A stretch of 64,000 nt of DNA, from the NCBI RefSeq assembly GCF_002234675.1, contig NC_019864.2, forward strand, positions 18,974,582-19,038,581. Reading direction: 5' to 3'. Every line of letters starts with the position of its first letter. Position 1 is the stretch's first letter. The DNA comes from Oryzias latipes (Eukaryota > Chordata > Actinopteri > Beloniformes > Adrianichthyidae). Of this stretch, positions 1 to 10,800 are shown one piece after another. A program made the translations under genes and the position numbers. The notes beneath the pieces are model-generated. The model ran no database searches. It saw only the letters and a list, made by a program, of their open reading frames with translations, and was not told the DNA's origin.

Positions 1-529
1 AATTGTGACCTCCAACCATCCTGCAAAGTAAACACTCAAGCGAAAGCGATGACACCAATCCTGCTATTCTAAACAGTCCTCCTCACTGAATTCTTTCCTA
101 TGCGAGGTTTGATGGATAATACACCACCGGCATCTTAGGGCAGCGACTCCCAGCCTTTTTCACCAAGCTTAGGGGTATCAAAAAAGCCAACAGAGGTGAG
201 ACCATCAGCCACTGAGAACTAATATTTTGTCTCTGATTGAATCTCAACAGAGACTGCTCAGAGTAGCTCCTTTCCACACTAAGTATTACTCGCCTTTGGA
301 TAACAAGTGAATTAACAAAAGGGATTTGGCATTGTTGTCAAACATTCTCAAGGGGATGCAGTCCATGTAACACACACAAGCATGATCTGTGGTCTAAAGG
401 TGGCAATCATGATGGTATTGAGGACAGTAATTGATGCCTAGTGTTTAATCTGAGAGCTAACAGATTAAATATGTCACACCAGGAGAGATAAGAAAATCAG
501 CTCAAAGGGCAACATTATATATGTTAGGG

Positions 530-860
530 TTAATGGCCTACGAAGTATGGATTATCACTTTTTAATGCACACCGTGGAAGTCTGAACCATCCCACACGAA
601 GTGCGTTAAAAAGTGATAATGTACACTTCGAAGGCCATTAACCCGCTTATACCATGGTCACTTACAAAAGAAATCAATAGTAACCAGTTTTTAGTCCTTA
701 ATTCTTGTTTTTTTCCAATTTGGATCCCTTTTCTCACAAAAAACCTGACAATTTGTTAAGTAGCGCGGCGCCAAGTAACAAATAGTCCGCGTCGCGCTGC
801 ACCACCGCTGCAGTATAGATTCGGCGATATAAAGCGATATATATATGCTGATCTTTCCAA
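530..860. repeat. hairpin-containing dispersed repeat, copy 1
   Basis: Positions 530-645 form an imperfect inverted repeat with arms of roughly 45 bases that both contain AGTGATAAT-type sequence and the GGCCATTAA/TTAATGGCC ends. It is followed by an ACCATGGTCACTTA motif and a unit ending in AAAGCGATATAT. A second copy of the same architecture lies at 32165-32480, with the same TATGGTCACTTA and AAAGCGATATATG landmarks. It is probably a non-autonomous mobile element; no coding capacity is seen. Confidence 0.6.
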
Positions 861-861
861 T

Positions 862-864
862 GTG

Positions 865-942
<78 letters not shown>
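862..942. repeat. (GT)n-(TA)n microsatellite
   Basis: A run of GT dinucleotides passes directly into about 30 TA units. Low-complexity frames across it are artefacts. Confidence 0.95.
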
Positions 943-943
<1 letters not shown>

Positions 944-2754
944 CTTATCCAATTTTGCCAACTTAAATGAATTACTTCTATTGGTAACAAGTAATTGAGT
1001 TAAATTTATTTAACCTAATTTCCTACGTCTATAAAACTCAATAATTGTTTATACAACTCAAATTTACATATTTATCTAACTAAATGTCATATTACTACTC
1101 CAATTCAATTAATATTTTTTTCCATTTTGATTAATTATAATTCTTGAACTCTCATATGTTTAAGTTTGAGCCGGCAGATATACTCATTTGTATAACAATA
1201 AAAAGAACAAAACTACATGTACAGAGTACATAAATTGATTTAAAACTTTTCCAATACTGTCATTACAGCTTAGATGAGTAGAGGTGCAATATAAACTCAT
1301 CATCCTTTCCCTTTCTCTCACTCATGGTGCAGAGACTTAAGCATAGTAGGACAAAATAACTCGGCAAAGCATAGTAAAACAGCTAAACAACTAAACACAT
1401 TTGGTCAAAAACCCACACTTAAACCCAAATCCGTCTATACAGGCAAAGGGAATGGTATCCCAGAATCCTTTGCGGTGCCGCTCTAACAGCAGCACCAAAG
1501 TTACACCTACTTAACTGAATTAATTTGAATGAAAGAAAAATAATTGTCTGAAAACTATGTGTTATTTTTAAGCTGACTTAACAAAAAATGATTTATCTTA
1601 ACTGAAGCAAATAATTAAGTTAGATCAAAGAAAAAAGTTTATTTTTCCAACATCCATAAGTGGTCTTATCACCCTCTCAGGGTGGAAAAAGTATTATCTG
1701 AGCTTTTTCATCCACTAAATCATCTTCAAATGGATACGCCATGCTGCTTCACCTCTCTGAAAACAAACTAAGCTTCAACTAAACCTGCTCCGGACCAGTA
1801 ATGTTCAGAGCATGAGTTGCCATGGCAACTTGACATATCCTGAAACATACCTCCATTTCTGGAACCGAAAGCTGAGGTTATCAACTTCCTTAGCCTCAAA
1901 CTTACCGTGGGAGCTAGCATAACCTGCTTTCTGGAATACCCCCCAGGTCTAACGTTATGGTACCTACACCGGAATTAAGCTAAATAAACTACTGTTTTGA
2001 GGTCATTACCAGTAAAGTAAAAGACAAAGAAAATTCTGACCAAATTTTTTTTTCACAAAAATGTTTTTGTTTTGTTTTATAAGCAATATGCTTTAAAAAA
2101 AAAGGAAACAAAAAAGTAAAAAGAAATCAATTACAAAATGCAATTTGATATAGAAAAAAAATCTTGATTTCAGTCAGTTGTAAATAGATATATTCAAAAT
2201 ATTTATTTTGTAACCTGTTTTTTAATCGGTAATCCATTGGCATCGTTTACATCAACCTTATTGCAATTTTACTCCGGCGTTGTGATGGGCCAGCAGAATT
2301 AGGGTGTTCACGACGCGACACTACGAACGCGAATTGTCCACATGGTCGTAGTAACCTTCATCTCCGCTCCATTAGAAGCCTCATCCTCTGCCTCCAGAGT
2401 GACTCACGGTCAAATTTTACCGTCATTACTTGAGATCACCCCCGCTCTAAACTACCTGAGGGGTCCATTCGAAGCAGCCTGCTTTCTGTGGCGACTCTTT
2501 TAGCTAACCGTGGTCACCAACCAACGGACAGCAGCTGTGCCACATGGTCTCCTAAAGCAAACAGTTTTCGTAACAGCCGGCTTTTGTCACACTCCATACT
2601 CTAGCCCCAAACTGAGCAATTCACTTATATTTGTCATTTTTCTTCCACTTAACACATTCAAAATAATACTTTACTTCATATTCGACCTAAGTCTTTCTTT
2701 CAAAATGTTGAATTTGTAAAAAAAAAAAAAAAAAAGCGTGTGAGCTCCCCAGGC

Positions 2755-2778
2755 CTCCTCCTCCTCCTCCTCCTCCTC
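2755..2778. repeat. (TCC)n trinucleotide run
   Basis: Eight consecutive TCC-type units lie just downstream (minus sense) of the candidate exon at 2832-2937, so they would be in its intron. Confidence 0.9.
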
Positions 2779-2831
2779 TTTCACCAATGCAATCTGGCAG
2801 GAAGAAAAAAATGAATTTAACCAATACTCAC

Positions 2832-2937
2832 CCTCTCCATATGTGGAGCAAATGCAGACAGCGGAGACAGACAGCATCAGACCCCAAAACAAGGTCAGCC
2901 TGCCCATCGATGTTACTGATACCACGTTCCAGGTCAT
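2832..2937 (-). CDS. candidate first coding exon with signal peptide (gene unidentified)
   Basis: On the minus strand a good acceptor (TCAATTTCCAG) is followed by a short leader, an ATG at 2937 and 35 codons. They end at a strong donor (GGAGAGG then GTGAGTATTGG). The peptide begins MTWNVVSVTSMGRL and has a hydrophobic core (TLFWGLMLSVSAVCIC) typical of a secretory signal. The GC-rich CpG block at 3.4-4.06 kb lies just upstream in the same sense and could be its promoter. The remaining exons would lie to the left of the window. I do not recognise the family. A TNF-receptor-like gene such as EDAR, which is near SLC5A7 in human, is only a guess from synteny. Confidence 0.4.
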
Positions 2938-3409
2938 TATTTTCCTCTCAAAGTCAGCTGGAAATTGATCCAAAACAAAATAAAAGGGTTGTACGCATGT
3001 GCTCCTCAGAGAGCATGTGCGATTAAAAATGGGGAAATATATTTATATATATATATTAAAAATGACTACTCTTTGGTAGTCTGCTCGCCCTTTATTCTGG
3101 CTTTGCTCTAAAACATAAATAAATGCGCACAGGAGATTTGGGGAAAAGGGGATCGTTTGATAAATAGACATGTATAGATATCTAAAGGCTAAAACAGTCT
3201 GCTATTTTTGCCTATCCCCATATCCTTTGGCTGGTATGGAACACAGGCCAGTGATTTTCCCGGATAAATGATGGTAATCTCCATCGTCATTCTCCATCTC
3301 TTGAAAACAACTGTGCGCTCGGGCCAGGTTGTTGTTAAGAAAGAAACAATGACTTTAAACAGAAGCCTTTACCACCACGGTAAAATAACAATAATCCCTC
3401 GTGCGAGTG

Positions 3410-4060
3410 ACTGTGCGACGGTGAGGCGCGCGCGCGAGGAGGAGGAGGGGGGGCAGGGAAAAAACCCGTTCAGATCCGCAGGGGTGGTGGCTGCGAGCTT
3501 GAAAAATGAATGAAAAATCCGTTTGCTTGTGCCATTCAAACCAGCACAGCCCCAGGTTGACCCAGCGGACGCGTCCCGGCTCCCCCAAAAAACCACCCCC
3601 CCGACCTGCTCTGCCCGGACTCGCGTCAGCGATCCGTCCGGAAATCTACCGCTGAAAGAAAATCCCAGACTTGTGCCACGCAGGAGAATGGGTCTCCAAG
3701 CTAGACGACCTCGGCTGGGGTGGGAGGGAGCGTGAGTCCACGCAGAGTCCCTTTTCTCGCTTTGCGTTTCTCCTCGCGCGCTCGATGAAGAGAAACAGGG
3801 GAGGTCTGCTGCGCGCGTGCTACATCCACATGCGGTTCTCCTCCGGTCCGCCGTCAGGTAGCGTCGGCTGCGGGTCTCTGCCCCTCCGTGGAATCGCTGC
3901 TGTAAACAAGAGTCGGCGTCTCACACATAAACACATAGTGCTACGGATAAGGTGGCGAGGAGCGGCCCGGAAAACCTGGAGCGGATTCGGACTCCAATGG
4001 CGACGCTGAGAGAACATCCCCGTCTGCAGCATCACGTCTCGAGCATCCATTCTTTGTATT
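3410..4060. promoter_or_regulatory. GC-rich CpG block, probable promoter
   Basis: GC and CpG content rise sharply against AT-rich surroundings, with GCGCGCGCG-type runs near 3426-3436 and dense CpGs through about 4040. Open frames here occur on both strands and look like by-products of high GC. The block sits upstream, in the minus sense, of the candidate signal-peptide exon at 2832-2937, so a minus-strand promoter with noncoding first exon is the simplest reading. Confidence 0.45.
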
Positions 4061-4124
4061 CCTCTGAAGGAGAGGACCCTAAAGGATCTCCTGACGCTTT
4101 TACTTTGTTAAATATGAAGTAAAG

Positions 4125-4330
4125 ACAGCCCTTCTTTTTGTTTTAAAGACCTTCCCTGATGAAAATAGTGTTCTTGTAGCATTTCTCTCAGGATGGAGGA
4201 CATGAATGAAGAAAATAAAGATTAAGATTGCATTTCTGACTATTTCTTTATTCAAATCGGGATGTTTCATGTTGTAGTGAGACTGTAAACATGTCCAAAG
4301 CCCACCACATGTCCCACAAAGCCAGGGATG
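4125..4330 (+). repeat. dispersed repeat family R1, copy 1 (partial)
   Basis: It shares the block GTTCTTGTRRCATTT, then a GATGGAGGAC-like motif, then TTAARATTGCATTTCTGA and TCAAATCG with copies at 6660-7010, 16141-16470, 56690-57290 and 59990-60560. No coding capacity is seen and the family is unclassified. Confidence 0.5.
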
Positions 4331-6659
4331 GCATGATGGATGAAGGTTGATATTCAACACAAAAAAATATGATGCACCTTTCTGTTCAATTACTACTTAT
4401 TTTTGAATCCAGAATATTATCTTTACGTTAGGGCATTATTACCAAAATAAAGAACACATTTGTTTGTTTGTGTTTTAAAAAAAACATTTGTGATGTTCTT
4501 TTGTTACACCGATGGGTTTTTATGGGTTAACCAAAGTGGAACTTTCGTTTCATATTGAAAATGTTTACTTTCATTGTCATCATCGCCATGTTGGAGAAAA
4601 AATGGAAAGATAGGAGAGCAAACACAGATTTTGGGACTGTCCCTTTATGAAAGATTATTGGATCAAAGTTAAAGAATTAATTAAAAAAATACTTTAAAAG
4701 GAAATGTCTTCAGATATAATACTATTTACTAGGTGTAATACCTAATTATATATTAAAGAGGGAAACAAAGAAGTGTACTATATATTTTATTAGTAATTGC
4801 AAAAAAAAAAAAGATCACAATAAACTGGAAAAAAATATCAAATCACTAACAATAAACGGATGGAAAAATAAACTATATGAAGGTAGATGTTTTTAATGAG
4901 AGATGGATTTGAGCAAAATAATATTTTATTTTTTTGTCTTTAAATTTACCATAAACTACAGATTAATAGATTTGATAAATCTATATTACATTTTCTAAGG
5001 AAAGATTTTTTTTTTTTTACCCCTGGTTGAATTTCAGCCCTAAAAAAAGAAGAAATAACAGATTGTATCATTGTTCGGTATGTTTCTCTGCTTCATCAGA
5101 CCACATTTCCTTAACTCACCTTTAGACCTCTAGATCTGATCAGCTGTGTTGGATCATCAGAATAGACAAAGATACTAGAGGATCAATATTCAAAACATAT
5201 ATTGTTGTGAGTATTTAAATCACATATTGACTTAATTTGACAATTGAGTACCAATCTTTATTCTTTAAAAAGTTACCGTGCACAGAAGAATATACAAAAA
5301 CATCCGAATGCCCATGAAGTTTTTTTTTTTTTTTTTTTTTGTGGAACTTTTCATTGTTTTCAGCTTTGAAAACTGCTGACTAAAATTTCACTTTTAACCT
5401 AAAATGTGAAAAAAAACAGAACTTGTGGTCTTGTAAAAGTCAAAGCAAGTTTGTTGTATATGTGTACACATCAGATCAGGCCATTTTTAATGTAAGGTAA
5501 AAAAAAAAAAAAAAAAAAAAATTTGCAACTTCAAACCATTTTATAGTAGACCATTTTTGTTAACAGTGAACTCTAGGGCCCAAAGTAAAACCTGGTAATG
5601 GAGCTTTCTAAGAATCGTCTCTGCTTTCATTTTCCTTTCATCCCACAGAAGCAGCAGAGACAGCCCCCAGTGTGGGAGCTTTTATTGTTCAACCTGCTGG
5701 TGGTCTGCAGACTAAAGATGATTAACGTTTTACACTTTGTTTCAGAAGAGCTTCTGTACAACTTCAGAAATCTTCAACTGAGCATGTTTCATCACCAGGT
5801 TACCCGGAATTTCTTGTTTTTATGTTTCATAATCAAATCTACTAATGCAATTATTTTTATTTCACTAACAGACAGATCATTGCTTTTTATGACAGTGTTT
5901 TGCTAGTCAATTTGAGGCTTAATGAGGTAAATAATGCCACTGATTGAAGTGCAGTACCTACAATATAAAAACAAAGTAAACCACAAAAACATCCTCAACG
6001 TTTGTATTATTTTTGTGTGAACAAGACTGTATTCAATAGCTCCACTATGGAGTCACATTCCCTGAGACTTATTGGTCCAGACGAAAGACCTCGAGGACCC
6101 TTTTAGGTGCTGAAGTGTCGCCCTCTGCTGCTACAAAGACGCATTACAGTTTAATAGTGCTTGAACGCTGGAGAAGGAACATAGACTGTAAAAACATTTG
6201 AACAGTCTCTGAGAAGGAATCAAAACACACCAGTGCCCGATAATAAATGCATATAGTAAGAATATAGACGATATAAATAATATAGTAAACAAAGTAATCA
6301 TTTATCCAAAAGAATTTTAAAAATTATCAACGAATACAAAAAAGGATACATGATGCAGCTAATCGACTGGCCATTAATACGATTTAAAAACAAAACTTTC
6401 AATTATTTTACTTTACTAAATTTTGGATTAGCGATATTAGGGTAATAATAAACAAAGTAACACAACTAACAATTAAAAAAAATGTCTAGACCATTTATAG
6501 AGAAATTTAGACAAAAATAAGTATAAATGTTGATTTTTTCTTTGTAATACACACATACAACTTCTTAATATGTTTTTGTTAAAAATATTTCAACATTTCG
6601 TAATTTTTTGCAGATGTCACTAGCTCCTAACATATCTGCTTGACTTATCTCACAAATCA

Positions 6660-7010
6660 AGCAAAAACAAAAAACGTCCTCTGATGAGAATCCCTTTTTG
6701 GTGCTTTTAACATGTTCTTGTGACATTTTTCTGATGACGGAGGAAACCTTTTAAAAACAATTAATCTCAAAATTGTATTTCTTTTTCAAATTACTGTGAA
6801 TCTGGAGCAGACAAAAATGCCATTTGAAAAAGGTTGTATTTGTGACGTAGAAAATACCCTGAGCTCCCAAGAACAAGGAAGGGAAGGGGGGCGGGGTTGC
6901 TCTGCATCAATCGGCCCACCCACAACTGAGAGGCAAATTTCCAATGAACTACTGCCGCTCTGTAGAAACTATGTCCTAGAAAATGAAAGGTTTGTTGACT
7001 TTGGCTAAAA
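6660..7010 (+). repeat. dispersed repeat family R1, copy 2
   Basis: It carries the 5' R1 block (ACATGTTCTTGTGACATTTT) and a distal block resembling CAACTGAGAGGCAAATTTCC and ATGAACT. The distal block is also seen, reverse-complemented, in the copies at 56690-57290 and 59990-60560. Confidence 0.6.
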
Positions 7011-7812
7011 CATCATATTCATTATTAAAAGACCTTGGGGAACGCTTTGAAAATAGATCAAAAGATGATCGGAGGGGGTCTTTAAGTAAAATAGAAGCCC
7101 ATTTTTGAAACCAATCAGCAAAGACAATCCCTGAAAAAGCTAGAAGCTCCAATCTGTGCTGTCAGGCATCTGTTTGTGTAAACCTGTAATTGTATATCTA
7201 TGTTTTTCTGGTCCTCTAGTGACGATATCTTGCAAAAGGATATGAAAGTTCAAGGTTTCAAAGTTTGCTTTTGCTGAAGAAGACACAACAGTGAGTGGCT
7301 GACGGACCGCAGTGGTTTATGAGCCACACGGAGGCGATAAAAACTGCAGAGGACCTTGTTTTTGTTATGTTTCCTGTACAGCGATTGTGTATTGCTCACA
7401 TACACACAAGGCTCTGTAAAAAAAATAAAATAATAAAAAAACACAAGGCCAATAGAGACATTGAGTGCTTACTGGCACATATTCTGTTGAGTGACTCCTT
7501 GCTGCAGCAACTTAAATAAACTGCAAAAAGAAAAATGCAAATAGTTTCTTCAATATGATTAGTTTCACTCACAGAGAGGGATTTCCCACAAAACAAAAGT
7601 CAAACTCACCTTTTGAGTCAGCAAAACGTTTTCCTCAACAAATGTTAACTTTAGAGGCACAACCTAGACAAAAAAACAACAACAGCGCTTAAAGAAAGTG
7701 TGGAATCCTCCATTCAATGATTCTAAATGGATGCAGTCGGCTCCGCAGATCAGAAAAGAAACTCCAAGCTGTTCTCATCTAGTTTTGTGCCTTGGCTGCA
7801 ATGAGGTTTAAC

Positions 7813-10800
7813 TCAGAGGTTTGTAGAAAAAGTTAACTTCCTATCATCAGTGTTGTTGGGCTGGTTTTCTTCCTCAGTCTGCTTTTTGGATTGAAGCCCT
7901 CCAAGAACGTCCCAAGACTGAGGAATTAGGTGGCGAGAGAAGATCACTTCTATCAAATAAGACACCATGATGATAGTTATCAGGGAGGACAGCATGGCCA
8001 CAGTTCTGTAAGGAAAGCGTTGACTGATAATTCCATTTTCTTCCTTCCAGCCAGGGTACAGGAGTGCAGCGGGAATTGCGAGCAGTGGTTCGCCGCTCAG
8101 CAAGCGCAAAAGAAAACCGGAGAGAAAGCCGCTTATAGCCCCGTAGATGTTGGTGTAGGGGAAGTGCAACACGCAGACCAGCTGTGGGAAAATCACGCAA
8201 TACAGGAGGTCGCCGCTCATGAGCCAGAGAGCAAGCACACTGGTGCCCCCGAACGCCAAGCCCATCCCAGCCAAGCCCACAATCAGCACAGAGACTTTGA
8301 TGACCCACTGCAGCTCCCTCTCTGAGGCCTGCCAAACAAAAAAACAATAAAACAAGAGCACAAACACTATTAAACTTGTGTTTAAATGACTTAAACAGTC
8401 ATTCTTGCTCGACAAATAGAAGCAATACACACCGATCTCCTCAAAGTGGTCTTGTATATGTTTTTGGTAAACAAAGATGCTGAGGACAGCAGGGCTGAAT
8501 CCATGGAGGACATTACGGCCGCAGCCACAGAACCGATGCCCAGCACTGAGACCCAGGTGGGTGTCAGTTGTTGCAGAGCAAGTGGAAGGATCTTCCCTGA
8601 ATCCCCGCGCTCAAAAGGCGGGGGTAAGCCATAATCTGTCTGGTTCCAGTCTGAAGAAAGGGGCAAAAGAAGATGGGATTGAAAAGGGGACGTCATTTAA
8701 GCAGAAAAAGGCTGAAAGGGTTTGTATTCTTTGGACAACGTTTGCATGAGATCATACCTGCAGAGACAGCCAGGATTCCAATTACAACTGAGGGTATTCC
8801 CATAAGGAAAACTGCTCCAGCAGCAGCAAAACATGTGATCTGAGCCTGAACCGATGAGGCTGCAGAGAGGATTCTCTGATACAGAGCCTGATATGAAAGT
8901 CCACCAAGAACCTACAGAACACATAGGCTCAGTCATCCAATAGCTGTGGAATTTGCAAAGGGCCCTAACTTTAAGTGGCATCTAAAACCGTACACTCAAA
9001 AAAATAACTAATTGGATGAACTCAATTTAATTGTGGGCTGGATTTCCATCCAATAAATATGAGTAGCCCCAACTCCATGTAATGAAATATAATTGAATTA
9101 GTCAAACTCAATTTTATCAAGAAGGCAAGGCAAAACACATGATGTGACACTGGTCTTGAACCTAGAACCTCTGCATGCAGGCACCATTGACTGATCCACT
9201 GAGCTGATTCTTCTTTGGCCTTATGCCTACACCAGTATAAATACATAGAATCATTTTCTCTATAAATGAGGTTCGTCGTGTATCGTCTTATTGGTAGAAA
9301 CCGAGTTCAAACAATTCCAGGCCACAGTACGTTTTAACGTGGAAAAACACGAACAAAAATTTTCTCTCTTCGAAAAGTCGAAGGATTTGAAGGACCAAAA
9401 GTCAGAGCAGGCATTAGACGAAAGAGCTGAACATTTTAATAGTTGAATTGTTAAAATAGGTGAAAAATTGTAGCCGAAAAACGGCGGAAGATACTATAAG
9501 AAGAATAAATAAAGACAAACAGGAAAATAGTATTCAACTAATAAAAGAATACTCACTGAAGAATGATTTTGCACATTATAGGGAGTGGAGAACATGCAGT
9601 CTTGCGCATGTCCCCTTAATTTAACTTATTTATTTTGGATTACGGGAGTTTATAGTTGAAACTATAAATACATTCTATGTAAGGTCAATTAAATGTAGAT
9701 ACATATTTTTAAAATAAATGTATTTAAATAAAACAAACAGCATTTACTTGTGCTTCATGAATGAGGGGCTTGAATCATTTGTCCAGTTTCGTGTTTTATG
9801 TATTGGCTTCAGTCAAAGGTTCATAGGGTTTCATGTGAAATGGGGAAATTCTTTTACCATCAGCAGCATTTGGTCAACCCATTTTCCCGCATCCTCCAAC
9901 TCCAGGTGTCCAACCCAGGAATGTCCAACCGTCTGGTTCAGAGGAAGTGTTTGTGAGATGGAACCAACTGCAGGGCTAAGCACCAAAAACGGAATGCAGA
10001 GCCACTGAAACAGAAATAAAAAGTTTCTATCAGCATCACTAACTTCTTAGAATTTGATTTATATTTGTTACTTTTTTATTCCCCTGCTTCTTTGCAGTTT
10101 TTGATTGTTAAAGTGTTACGGTGTGCTTGCTCTTTTTACCAGGCTGACAAAGATAAAACAAAGCTGGATGATATCAGTGTATGCCACTGAGTAGAGGCCC
10201 CCGAGAAACGTGTAGATGATGGAGACAGCTGCAGAGATGATGATGGAAATGGTCGACGACAGCCCCAGAATGACGCTCATCGTCCCTCCTGCAAATCAGG
10301 TCACATATTTGTTATAGATTTTATTTAAAAAAAATGTTCATAAAAGTTTCAGCAAGACAAAAAACAATCACAGGTTTTAGCCTGACATTGCACACTTTGC
10401 AACATTTTAAAGACGAGTTAGTTTATTTAGGTGGTCCTGGAAGCTGTGAACTGTGTTTGACTGCTGCATGCAGGGCAGATCTGCAAAGCTGCAGAGGTCA
10501 TTTGTCATTCTAGCAGCATTTCTGCGTAAGAACAACACCTCTGTCCTGTTTAGTTCAATGCATTCTGCACAGACATGTGACAAAGTGATTTAGAAGAGCA
10601 TGTCACCTGCATACCAGCATGCGCTTGTTATTGGAAAGCAGGTTTCCTTGATTTTCATGCTTAGTTGTTATTATGTTTTACCTCAAAATACTGCTCTCAC
10701 GCTTGATGAGGTCCCTTTCAACAAATATTCTCTGCTTTATACCAAGACACATGTTAGTTAAATTTTATTTTCCATTAGAATTGTTTATTTTCCAATCAAA

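Larger units (their letters stand above)
1..2831. other. gene-free AT-rich flank
   Basis: I see no supportable gene here. Contents are a hairpin repeat (530-860), a GT/TA microsatellite (862-942) and a (TCC) run near 2755-2778. AT-rich stretches at about 950-1130 and 1500-1640 look like old transposon debris but show no clear ends. All frames are short and lack coding character. Confidence 0.5.
4061..7812. other. gene-free AT-rich interval
   Basis: Only repeats are recognisable here: R1 copies at about 4125-4330 and 6660-7010 and several poly-A/T runs, for example near 5320-5340 and 5500-5520. The distal part may include the 3' untranslated region of the choline transporter gene, which ends its coding sequence at 7813. 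No canonical polyadenylation signal is obvious close to that stop. Confidence 0.5.

Noticed and set aside
881-942. Possible CRISPR or regularly spaced arrays
   Set aside because: All tandem repeats here are microsatellites without spacers, and the genome is eukaryotic.
691-990. Tyr/Ile-rich open frames
   Set aside because: They are translations of the GT/TA microsatellite; the same holds for 37659-37944.
3268-4050. Several overlapping frames on both strands
   Set aside because: They lie in a GC-rich CpG block where stops are rare; no family resemblance or splice support.
5598-5906. 102-codon frame on the plus strand
   Set aside because: AT-rich, no recognisable motif, no splice or promoter context.
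7930-8325. 131-codon plus-strand frame
   Set aside because: It is antisense to the last coding exon of the choline transporter gene.
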